A stretch of DNA of 7,952 nucleotides, from the NCBI GenBank assembly GCA_031266495.1, contig JAISAX010000545.1, positions 1-7,952 on the forward strand. Direction: 5' to 3'. Below, piece after piece: positions 1-5,666 of this stretch. How positions within the stretch are numbered: position 1 is the first letter of the stretch; each line of letters begins with the position of its first letter. Under the pieces are notes generated by a model. It had not been told where the DNA came from. It worked only from the letters and a program-made list of their open reading frames with translations, and ran no database searches. Source of the stretch: Opitutaceae bacterium (GTDB lineage: Bacteria > Verrucomicrobiota > Verrucomicrobiae > Opitutales > Opitutaceae). The position numbers and the translations under genes were made by a program.

Positions 1-58
1 CGACCGCCTCCGCCGCGGCGCTCGCGGCAACGGCGTTTTCGTCTGCAACCCCCTCTAG
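1..58 (+). CDS. C-terminal end of an unidentified upstream gene (5' truncated)
   Basis: Reading from base 2, the frame is open for 18 codons and stops at TAG (56-58), giving a tail that reads DRLRRGARGNGVFVCNPL. Sixteen of the 18 codons end in G or C, nearly all in C. That is the wobble pattern of real coding DNA in this GC-rich genome and differs sharply from the C-tract DNA that follows. The visible piece carries no recognisable domain, so no function is assigned. The gene would be co-oriented with the PEP-CTERM gene but is separated from it by about 135 bases of low-complexity sequence, so an operon is not obvious. It could be chance, given how short it is. Confidence 0.5.
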   Translation, partial: DRLRRGARGNGVFVCNPL

Positions 59-194
59 AAAACCTGATCCTCCCTCTCCCTCCTATCCCCCCCCCCCCCC
101 CCGCTCCCGCTCCACACACACCTGACCACACACGCACACACCCATTTCCGTCCGTCCATCATACAACCTGAACCATATAAACCACACCAACACC
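59..194. repeat. Low-complexity intergenic stretch: C16 tract and CA-rich run
   Basis: A run of 16 C residues lies at 87-102, preceded by C/T-rich sequence and followed by a CA-rich stretch (about 112-149). No gene is visible. A TATAAA lies at 176-181, only 14 bases before the ATG at 195, with no convincing -35 partner. No Shine-Dalgarno sequence precedes that ATG: the 30 bases before it are A/C-rich. The plus strand is strikingly G-poor here. The homopolymer could vary in length between isolates or be miscounted in the assembly. Confidence 0.6.
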
Positions 195-911
195 ATGAAC
201 CCGCTCAAATCAGCCCTCGCTCTCGCCGCCTCTTGCGCGGCTCTCGCCTCGTCCGGCCACGCGGCCCTGACGATCACCAACGATGATATTATCGACCATT
301 CGTTCACCTATACGCTCACGAAAACCGACATGAACACCTCGGCGAAATTCGACGCCGATGTATTTTCCACAAGCGGAAGCGGAGTAACCGTTCGGCAAGA
401 AGGCACGAACCCGAATAACTATACAAACACGTTCATCCGGGCCAATCCCGACACTGCCGCCAAAGCTACAACAACCTTCACCTATGCCTTCGACTTTTCC
501 GGCACCGGGCATGTCGCCACCAACGTTACCTTCACGGATTCGTTCCGGCTGGATGTTGGCACCGTCGGCAAGACGACTGTCATTTCCGAATACAGCACGG
601 ATGGCCAGAACTGGACGACGATCACATCCCTGACATCGAGCGGCTTCGCGACAGCCAGCGCCTCGGGAAAGTCCTTTGCCCTGGAAGAGGTGGAAACCGT
701 CTATTACCGGGTCACTTTCACCGGCGAAGCCGGCTTCAAGGGAGATTATGCGCAATGGAACCGGAACGGTCCGTTCACCGTGACTGTCGCCCTCCAGGCG
801 ATTCCCGAACCCGCCACCGCCACCATCGCGTTTGCCGCTGCCGGTGCCGCCGCCGTTGTCATCGGTCTCGGCTTTCGCCGCCTGCGCCTGCGTCCGGCCA
901 GCAAACAATAA
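195..911 (+). CDS. PEP-CTERM sorted exported protein
   Basis: A 238-residue protein with an export signal at each end. Residues 1-23 form a signal peptide: basic Lys5, an Ala/Leu-rich core, and likely cleavage after SSGHA or just beyond. The C terminus is a PEP-CTERM tripartite signal: PEPA at 204-207, a hydrophobic Ala/Val/Gly helix at about 209-226, then a basic RRLRLRP tail. In bacteria with an exosortase this signal is recognised, cleaved and used to sort proteins to the cell surface or exopolysaccharide matrix. The body is Thr/Ser-rich and predicted to be beta-rich. The segment YSTDGQNWTTI near 133-143 resembles the strand-turn motif of discoidin-like carbohydrate-binding domains, which is suggestive only. 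No catalytic residues are apparent. The ATG at 195 is chosen because the signal peptide begins there, although no ribosome binding site is seen. The gene sits 28 bases upstream of a co-oriented prepilin-type gene. Confidence 0.85.
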   Translation: MNPLKSALALAASCAALASSGHAALTITNDDIIDHSFTYTLTKTDMNTSAKFDADVFSTSGSGVTVRQEGTNPNNYTNTFIRANPDTAAKATTTFTYAFDFSGTGHVATNVTFTDSFRLDVGTVGKTTVISEYSTDGQNWTTITSLTSSGFATASASGKSFALEEVETVYYRVTFTGEAGFKGDYAQWNRNGPFTVTVALQAIPEPATATIAFAAAGAAAVVIGLGFRRLRLRPASKQ

Positions 912-939
912 CCGGTAACCGCCAACCGTTCTCCCCGCC

Positions 940-1662
940 ATGAAAAGGCCTCTGAAAAACCGGCGTGGTTTTATCCGGATCGAGCCGCGCGCCTTCACCC
1001 TCGTCGAACTCCTTGTTGTTATCGCCATCATCGGCGTTTTGGCAGGCATTATCATTCCCGTGGCGAGCACAGTCCGCTCCACCGCGCGCCAGGCCGAAAG
1101 CCTGTCCAATGTCAGACAAGTGACACTGGCGGTTCTCCTGTATGCCAACGACAACAAGGACCACCTGCCTTATTACAATGGCGATCTGAGCGATTCATCC
1201 ATCTGGGACAGAACGATGATGGAACCCTACCTGGCAAAAAAGGATCCCGTCTGGTCGTGCCCCGTTGTGCTCGCTGATTATCAACGCCGGGCCGGCTGGA
1301 CCGACGCCGACAAAACCTGGAAGGGGCGCATCCGCACATCCTGGCAACTCACGGGTGGAGGCGCCTCCTGGTATATCCGGACCGGTCGCCCCAATCCTCA
1401 TCTCACCAAAACAGGCATTCTCACCACATCATTCGTCTCGCCATCCCAATCTCTCCTTGCCGCCAATTTTGATCACAAGCTCAACGCCGGATACAAAAAC
1501 AGCCAAGCCAACGCGGGGTTCGCCGATGGCAGTGCGAAACGGGTCAGGGATGATACCTGGCTGACTCCTGCTGTCGCCGCCGAGGACAAGCCAGGCCCCG
1601 GTGTATTCGACACCTATATCAGAGTGAACGCCAATGGCCTGATCAGAGGTTATGATTACTAA
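940..1662 (+). CDS. Type IV-prepilin-like protein (N-terminal methylation domain, DG-containing C terminus)
   Basis: A 240-residue protein. A 17-residue basic leader is followed by RAFTLVELLVVIAIIGVLAG (17-36), the prepilin peptidase recognition site and the hydrophobic assembly helix. Cleavage would fall between Ala18 and Phe19, with the conserved Glu five residues in (Glu23). Ala rather than Gly at -1 is seen in many relatives from Verrucomicrobia and Planctomycetes. Residues 57-75 (SNVRQVTLAVLLYANDNKD) and GFADGSAKRV (193-202) match the core and C-terminal DG signature of the large 'H-x9-DG' pseudopilin families common in those phyla, whose individual roles are mostly unknown. The protein is probably inner-membrane anchored, with a periplasmic globular domain. 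The start at 940 is the natural ATG before the basic leader; no Shine-Dalgarno is seen. It follows the PEP-CTERM gene by 28 bases, which suggests co-transcription, and converges with another prepilin-type gene. Confidence 0.9.
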   Translation: MKRPLKNRRGFIRIEPRAFTLVELLVVIAIIGVLAGIIIPVASTVRSTARQAESLSNVRQVTLAVLLYANDNKDHLPYYNGDLSDSSIWDRTMMEPYLAKKDPVWSCPVVLADYQRRAGWTDADKTWKGRIRTSWQLTGGGASWYIRTGRPNPHLTKTGILTTSFVSPSQSLLAANFDHKLNAGYKNSQANAGFADGSAKRVRDDTWLTPAVAAEDKPGPGVFDTYIRVNANGLIRGYDY

Positions 1663-1680
1663 CCTGATGTTACGCAGTGT

Positions 1681-1715
1681 GGGGGGGGGGGGGGGGGCGC
1701 GCGCGCCCCCCCCCC
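1681..1715. repeat. G17-(CG)4-C10 tract between convergent genes, 28-bp perfect palindrome
   Basis: Seventeen G residues (1681-1697) run into CGCGCGCG (1698-1705) and ten C residues (1706-1715). Bases 1688-1715 form a perfect palindrome of G10, four CG steps and C10. It lies between the stop of the plus-strand prepilin gene (1662) and the stop of the minus-strand prepilin gene (1727), where a shared bidirectional terminator might be expected. There is no flanking T-run, so it is not a canonical intrinsic terminator. The alternating CG core could adopt Z-DNA and the G-run could form a quadruplex. The exact length may be an assembly artefact. Confidence 0.7.
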
Positions 1716-1726
1716 ACGCCGGTTCA

Positions 1727-2527
1727 TCACGGCGGCGGGAAGGAGGCGCCTTTTTTGTAGGGCGAGACGTGGCCATCGCCGTAGAGCAGATTCATCCAGC
1801 TTCCTTTTCCGTGGTAATAACCTTCTTCGCGAAGCACGTGCTTTTTGCTCAGGTTTTCGTCGGAGAGCAGTCGCGGAGCCAGGGGCTGGCCGGCAGCAAC
1901 CCGGGTTCCGGCTGCGTAGTCGCCATACCAATACGATGTGTTCTGTATTTGCCAGGCCGCGAAGTCCGGAGGCCCCTGGGGGCCGGGCTTGGTTGAGGAG
2001 GGAATAAAAGACGGACACCAGAACAGCTTCAGGTTCCAGTCCCTGGTGTAGTCGAAGTTTGGTGTCACATAGGGCGCGTAGGCGCGCATCCAGTCACGAT
2101 ACCAGAACACGTCGCTCCCTTCGCCCCAGGGTTTTGGAGCATTGGCCAGTCCGCCTTTGTTGTCCGCGGCGTAAAGTTGCATCGCAAGCCCGATCTGGCG
2201 CATGTTGGAAACGCATTCGCTTGTTCTTGCGCTTTCGCGCATCCGGCCAGCCAGCGGGATCAGGATCGCGGCCAGGATGCCGATAATGGTGATGACCGCC
2301 AGCAGCTCGATCAGGGTGAAGCCGCGCGAGGCGCGACTGATTTTCGATTTTGGATTCTCGATTCTCGATTGGGCGCTGCCGCGCCGTTGGGTCGCGGATG
2401 TACTGGCCTGGTCGTTCGAAAATCGAAAATCGGGAATCGAAAGTTCCTCGCGCAGTCCGACCGGAGTGAAGCCATCCGGGGGTTCCGGCCTGGAGAGAGA
2501 AGAAGTACTGATTTCAAGGATACGCAT
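1727..2527 (-). CDS. Type IV-prepilin-like protein with a long repeat-encoded leader
   Basis: A 266-residue protein. The prepilin cleavage and methylation segment is [19 protein letters not shown] (68-86), with cleavage expected between Gly69 and Phe70 and the conserved Glu at 74. Downstream are [19 protein letters not shown] (107-125), typical of the family, and [11 protein letters not shown] (247-257), the DG signature. The mature part is about 197 residues, probably an inner-membrane-anchored periplasmic pseudopilin of unknown role. The leader of 69 residues is far longer than usual. Residues 31-36 (IPDFRF) and 54-64 ([11 protein letters not shown]) are translated from AT-rich inverted repeats. 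No ATG, GTG or TTG lies in frame between codon 1 and the hydrophobic helix, so the ATG at 2527 is the only visible start, although it lacks a Shine-Dalgarno. The gene ends in tandem TGA TGA stops (1724-1729) after three Pro codons. It converges with the prepilin gene at 940-1662. Confidence 0.85.
   Translation of the reverse strand: MRILEISTSSLSRPEPPDGFTPVGLREELSIPDFRFSNDQASTSATQRRGSAQSRIENPKSKISRASRGFTLIELLAVITIIGILAAILIPLAGRMRESARTSECVSNMRQIGLAMQLYAADNKGGLANAPKPWGEGSDVFWYRDWMRAYAPYVTPNFDYTRDWNLKLFWCPSFIPSSTKPGPQGPPDFAAWQIQNTSYWYGDYAAGTRVAAGQPLAPRLLSDENLSKKHVLREEGYYHGKGSWMNLLYGDGHVSPYKKGASFPPP
2339..2431. repeat. Paired 13-bp inverted repeat (GATTTTCGATTTT) inside the prepilin leader
   Basis: GATTTTCGATTTT at 2339-2351 is the exact reverse complement of AAAATCGAAAATC at 2419-2431, with 67 bases between. 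Next to the left copy are further degenerate units: GATTCTC occurs twice in tandem, followed by GATT (2353-2370). Next to the right copy is GGGAATCGAAAG (2432-2443). The whole element keeps the prepilin reading frame open. Its AT-rich TCGA-centred units contrast with the GC-rich gene around it. This looks like a dispersed intragenic or intergenic repeat family (REP/BIME-like). I recall similar 'ENRKSKIEN'-type leaders in prepilin genes of related phyla but cannot verify that here. Confidence 0.7.
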
Positions 2528-2830
2528 AAAGGGTGATCGGAGAGTTGCGGGAACGACACATGGGGGACATGCGGGAGAAAGAAAGAATCAAACTGCTGGA
2601 TACGTTCATATTCGGATACGTTTGCGCAGGGGGGGAGGGACACATCGATCCCCGCTCGCCTTCGTTCCGCTTGTTTTGGCGCGCGCCCTTGCGCAATACG
2701 TCCCCGAGTCGAAATATCGATTCGAGGGCGCACGCGTTTTTGTCAAAAACCGATGGATGACAAGCGCAGAGAGGACGGCTTGGCTTTTGAGAGAAGAGAT
2801 TGAGGGACGTCCCCGTGATTCAGTTTTCGC
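2528..2830. promoter_or_regulatory. Gene-free region upstream of the minus-strand prepilin gene, with candidate operator-like repeats
   Basis: No convincing gene is present. Short structured sites are: GGATACGTT twice in direct orientation, 16 bases apart (2598-2606 and 2614-2622); GTTTTTG-T-CAAAAAC, a 15-bp palindrome (2736-2750); TCGAA-7nt-TTCGA (2709-2725); and the 10-bp palindrome GGGACGTCCC (2804-2813). The last lies just beyond the stop of the small gene at 2831 and could be part of a transcript end, though it lacks a T-run. On the minus strand a TTGACA falls within the 2736-2750 palindrome, but no good -10 box follows at the right distance. Regulation of the prepilin gene from here is inference. 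Confidence 0.35.
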
Positions 2831-3136
2831 TCACGTTTCCGCTTGGTGGCCTTGCCCATGTTTTACCTCGTTGGAAAGAAGGGTATAGCTATGCTGGAAA
2901 TCCTTACGCAGTTTCTTGGCATCGTCAGCCAGTGCCTCGACTGGCGTTTTGCCCAGATGGGCCACGTCCTTCAGAATGTCGGGCAGCGCGGGATTCAACC
3001 GCAGGGTTGCGGCCCCTGAGCCGAAGGCGTGCATAAGGCGTGTGATCGACATGCACCACAACGTGGTGCCATCCAGAGGCCGAATGCGAGCCAGGTTATT
3101 CCGCGCGGAGTAATGCAGAGAGGCTCGCAAGCGCAC
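2831..3136 (-). CDS. Small hypothetical protein downstream of the P-loop ATPase
   Basis: A 101-codon frame from GTG (3136) to TGA (2831-2833). I do not recognise the family. No signal peptide or membrane segment is visible. The middle contains LDGTTLWCMSITRLMHAF (22-39). The C-terminal third (about 65-101) is charged and probably helical, with DDAKKLRKDFQHS and a His-rich end. Most codons end in G or C, which supports a real gene. The GTG has no clear Shine-Dalgarno. An ATG at codon 29, starting at the MSITRLM segment, would give a 73-residue product and is a reasonable alternative. The frame is the same one used by the ATPase upstream, separated from that gene's TGA by nine sense codons, so the two are co-transcribed if both are real. 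It could also be a decayed fragment of a larger protein. Confidence 0.5.
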   Translation of the reverse strand: MRLRASLHYSARNNLARIRPLDGTTLWCMSITRLMHAFGSGAATLRLNPALPDILKDVAHLGKTPVEALADDAKKLRKDFQHSYTLLSNEVKHGQGHQAET

Positions 3137-3163
3137 TGCCGTGTCGGAGGAGCGGAGCGCGTT

Positions 3164-4264
3164 TCACTCCTTGCGGTTTAGCCAGAGACGGAAGAAGGGG
3201 TTTACAAATGTGTGGGTAGCGCCGCGCTTCCGGAGGATGCTTTGCCCGACGAGGCGGTCGAGCGCGCGAGCTACAGAACTGGGGCTGGAGGCGCCGGATT
3301 CACGCAGGAATTCACTGCCTGTGGCCTGGATCCCGGGAAGGCGGGCCAGCGTGCGCAGGCAGCGCATCTGGAGAGCAGTCGTTTCGCCCACAATCATCTC
3401 GTAGGTGCGCGACTCGCCGCCCCAGAGGACGCGGCAGGCTTGCGCGAGATGGCGCTCACCCAGGGTGGCGCCGCGCTCCGCCACGTCCCAGAGCGCGGAG
3501 CAGAGTTGCTGCACGTCGCCCGAAACCCGATCCGTGATGGTGAAGATTTCCTCCATGATCGCGTCGGGCACGGTCACCTCTCCGAGCGCAAACCGGGTGC
3601 GTAGCCATTTTGTAAATACTGCCGTGCCGATACGGTCAAATTCCATCGTCGCCGCACCTTTGAAAAAGGGGGACTTGGGATGGTTGAATATTCCGTGCAT
3701 CCGGTTGCGGTCGCTCCCGGCAAATACATACGCCATGCCGGTGTGGTGCTGGATCATGCTGCGCAGCCGGCCAATAATGTCGTCGGCTCCGGGCATTTTG
3801 AGGATTTCCTGGAATTCGTCCCAGAAGGCGAAGACGGGTTTTACCTGGTGTTCGCTCCAGACTTCGTCGAGCACACTTTCGAGCACGTCCATGCCGAGCG
3901 GAGTGGCGGGAGCCATGGCGATGGAGATGCCGCCGATGGCAAGGCTGGGGCCGAGGCGTTCCTTGAGGATGCGGGCGGCTTTGCTGGCAAGGGTGTCGTC
4001 GCGCTTCATGCGCTGGAGCGCGAGGAGGCACTGCCGGGTGAGGTCGTCCACGGTCTTTACGCCCCACAGGGAAACATGGAAGAGGCGGCGCTTGAGCCTG
4101 GGGGCGACGGTGAAGCGTACAAAGGAGGTTTTGCCCATGCGCCGTTCCCCCTGGAGCAACACCTTCTGCCCGGATGCCAGATGATCGAGGACCGTCTTGA
4201 GCAGGACGGGCTGCGGGCACTGGAATTCGGCGGGGACAACATCCCCGAAGCGGAATGGTTTCAT
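3164..4264 (-). CDS. P-loop ATPase of the ATPase_2 (archaeal-type AAA) kind with C-terminal winged helix
   Basis: A 366-residue protein from the ATG at 4264. A GTG 14 codons upstream (4306) is in frame, but the family usually begins right at the 'PFxFG' segment seen here as MKPFRFGDVV. Domains: Walker A GERRMGKTS at 39-47; Walker B VFAFWDEFQE at 144-153 with a full hydrophobic-Asp-Glu; a sensor-like strand YVFAGSDR at 179-186; a helical lid (about 230-290); and a C-terminal winged-helix-like part ending SILRKRGATHTFVNPFFRLWL, the aromatic-rich 'f.NPff.lWL' ending typical of these ATPases. Members are ATP-driven regulatory or signalling ATPases of mostly unknown function, including mobile and defence-associated ones. 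It lies downstream of the Jet-like pair, separated by about 315 bases with a large palindrome, and is followed by a small gene. It is cytoplasmic: no signal peptide or membrane helix is seen. Its specific job is unknown. Confidence 0.85.
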   Translation of the reverse strand: MKPFRFGDVVPAEFQCPQPVLLKTVLDHLASGQKVLLQGERRMGKTSFVRFTVAPRLKRRLFHVSLWGVKTVDDLTRQCLLALQRMKRDDTLASKAARILKERLGPSLAIGGISIAMAPATPLGMDVLESVLDEVWSEHQVKPVFAFWDEFQEILKMPGADDIIGRLRSMIQHHTGMAYVFAGSDRNRMHGIFNHPKSPFFKGAATMEFDRIGTAVFTKWLRTRFALGEVTVPDAIMEEIFTITDRVSGDVQQLCSALWDVAERGATLGERHLAQACRVLWGGESRTYEMIVGETTALQMRCLRTLARLPGIQATGSEFLRESGASSPSSVARALDRLVGQSILRKRGATHTFVNPFFRLWLNRKE

Positions 4265-4285
4265 GGATACATGAGAAACATTTTT

Positions 4286-4314
4286 ACGCACTTTAGTCAA
4301 ACGCACTTCTGCGT
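4286..4314. promoter_or_regulatory. ACGCAC repeats / inverted ACGCA-TGCGT upstream of the ATPase start
   Basis: ACGCAC occurs at 4286-4291 and again at 4301-4306, exactly 15 bases apart. The second copy forms an inverted repeat, ACGCA (4301-4305) with TGCGT (4310-4314), around a four-base spacer. The cluster begins 21 bases upstream of the ATPase ATG at 4264, a position where a repressor or autoregulatory site would overlap the promoter or leader. It also covers the alternative GTG start at 4306. On the minus strand TTGACT (4293-4298) falls between the repeats and might be a -35, but no good -10 follows. Function is inferred from position and symmetry only. Confidence 0.35.
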
Positions 4315-4362
4315 ATAAATGGATCTATACCATTTCCCAATGAATATCAGACTATTGACGCA

Positions 4363-4432
4363 CCATGCATCGCAGGTTTCCAAACCTGCTTCCCCTTTAA
4401 TACAAGCAGGTTTGGAAATCTGCGATGCATGG
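4363..4432. repeat. 70-bp near-perfect palindrome (29-bp arms, nested hairpins)
   Basis: The left arm 4363-4391 and right arm 4404-4432 are reverse complements at 28 of 29 positions around a 12-base loop (4392-4403). The one mismatch (left 4376) would be a G-U pair in RNA. Each arm is itself palindromic: GCAGGTTT-CC-AAACCTGC in the left arm and a one-mismatch copy in the right, so the element can fold as one long hairpin or two smaller ones. It lies in an AT-rich spacer between the end of the jetD-like gene and the start of the ATPase gene. It has the architecture of a REP/BIME-type element or small MITE, or it could serve as a strong transcript-end structure. No transposase is adjacent. Confidence 0.8.
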
Positions 4433-4580
4433 ACTGCCCATGTTTGAAGTCGGTTTTTAATTCAGAAATGATATTATTTACTTAAATGTTTCTCCGCAGT
4501 GCGCTCGCTCCGGTGTGGGCCGCGTTGCTACGCGTGCTCGCCGGCGCTTCGGGAAGAAAGAGGCGCGCGTTCCATTATCC
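4433..4580. other. Gene-free spacer after the jetD-like stop codon
   Basis: No gene is visible. The half nearer the palindrome is AT-rich and contains a small ATTTA-CT-TAAAT inverted repeat (4476-4487). From about 4495 to the jetD-like stop the sequence turns abruptly GC-rich with CGCG-type words. That change in base composition marks a possible junction, for example the border of an inserted segment that includes the 70-bp palindrome. Confidence 0.4.
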
Positions 4581-5657
4581 TCAAATCAAGCTGGATTCGT
4601 TCCGGAGTATTTCCCAGCTTGCCGCTTCTTGCGCGATTCGTTGATCGCGGGTCAGTAGCACGTTGACGGGGGAACGCAAATCCGCAGGCAACCAGTCCAG
4701 CGCCTTCCGCCAGTCCAGATTTATTCCGGCATCAGTCGGTGTCTGTTTTACAGCGTCATCAAAGGGAGTTGGCGTTGATGAGCCTTGGCGAAACAGCAGT
4801 CGATAACACGTTTCCGCTGGCAATAATCGCGCATCGGTTTCGCGTTGAAGGATTCTGGACAAATTCCACGGAATGAGAATGCCTCCCGGATCAACGTCTC
4901 CAAAATAGTAATACCGGATCCCGGGATGTGCTATTTGACGCAAAAGAAAATGGGTGGCTTTCATGATTTCGAGTCCGCGTCCATATACGACAAAACGAAA
5001 TTGGAAATGAATACGGTTCCAACGCGCAATGCTGTCAAACGTGGCCTCATTCTCGATAATAATGGCATCGCCTTTCGCCGCGGGAAACGTCAGGTGAACG
5101 GGCACTAGCGGCACCTTATAACAACGAAGCAATTCAAGCGTGAGGCGTCCGGGGCTACCGAGTTGTCCGGCAAGAACTTTTTCGAGGCGTTTCTCATCCC
5201 TGAAAATTCCGTGCGAGCGTTCCTTGACGGGAATGAATTCGCGTGTCGCTGCGTCGGGGACACGGAAAAATTCGTTGAGCGCAAGCAGGATGTCCGCACC
5301 GGGCGGTTTTGGGAGCGAAGCGACAAAACTCATGGGGAGCGTCCACCGGAAGCTGCGGTGGTCAAAGATGGGGGGAGCGGTTGAGGTTGTGCCTTTTTGG
5401 GCTAGGAGACGTATGAATGCGGGAAGGGGGGGGAGGGCTGTGCGGTCGTAGTTTTTAGCGCTGGACGGGAGTGTGATTTGCCGGGCTTCGACGAGTTCTC
5501 CGAGCGCGGTGGCGAGTTGTTTTCGCGTGGTCACATGTGTCCGTAATTCCGGATACACATGATAAAAGCATTCCTGGATTTGAGGCAGCCGGAGCGTGAG
5601 CAGTCCGTTGCCGGTTCGCTTCAGCCGGATTAAGAAATCATGATCCCGACGGGTCAT
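4581..5657 (-). CDS. jetD: Wadjet JetD-like Toprim nuclease (DUF3322/DUF2220 type)
   Basis: A 358-residue protein. The C-terminal half carries a Toprim fold: the Glu-bearing strand DAIIIENEATFDSI (197-210), with Glu202 and Glu204 as metal-site candidates; then RFVVYGRGLE (221-230); and YYYFGDVDPGGI (249-260), with the Asp254-x-Asp256 pair that binds divalent metal. The close DQRIAQEA (338-345) fits the family's usual C-terminal signature. Residues 1-120 would be the DUF3322-like arm and winged-helix region, with lower resemblance. JetD is known as the topoisomerase-like endonuclease of Wadjet systems, cutting small circular DNA after extrusion by the JetABC SMC complex. Length is near to slightly below the family norm. 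The ATG at 5657 lies nine bases after the stop of the SMC-like gene, which implies translational coupling; no strong Shine-Dalgarno is seen. All expected acidic residues are present, so the nuclease appears intact. The symbol is by family resemblance, not a confirmed ortholog. Confidence 0.8.
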   Translation of the reverse strand: MTRRDHDFLIRLKRTGNGLLTLRLPQIQECFYHVYPELRTHVTTRKQLATALGELVEARQITLPSSAKNYDRTALPPLPAFIRLLAQKGTTSTAPPIFDHRSFRWTLPMSFVASLPKPPGADILLALNEFFRVPDAATREFIPVKERSHGIFRDEKRLEKVLAGQLGSPGRLTLELLRCYKVPLVPVHLTFPAAKGDAIIIENEATFDSIARWNRIHFQFRFVVYGRGLEIMKATHFLLRQIAHPGIRYYYFGDVDPGGILIPWNLSRILQRETDARLLPAETCYRLLFRQGSSTPTPFDDAVKQTPTDAGINLDWRKALDWLPADLRSPVNVLLTRDQRIAQEAASWEILRNESSLI

Positions 5658-5666
5658 CCGGATTGG

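Noticed and set aside
210..1157. Long minus-strand open frame opposite the PEP-CTERM and prepilin genes
   Set aside because: It overlaps two well-supported plus-strand genes and its translation is Arg/Gly-rich with no domain; it is a mirror frame produced by GC-rich wobble positions.
2804..2813. Intrinsic terminator at GGGACGTCCC after the small gene
   Set aside because: The stem is only five base pairs with no loop of usual size and no T-run follows on the relevant strand.
3680..4318. Plus-strand open frame of 212 codons opposite the P-loop ATPase
   Set aside because: The minus strand carries intact Walker A and Walker B motifs, while the plus-strand product has no recognisable motif.
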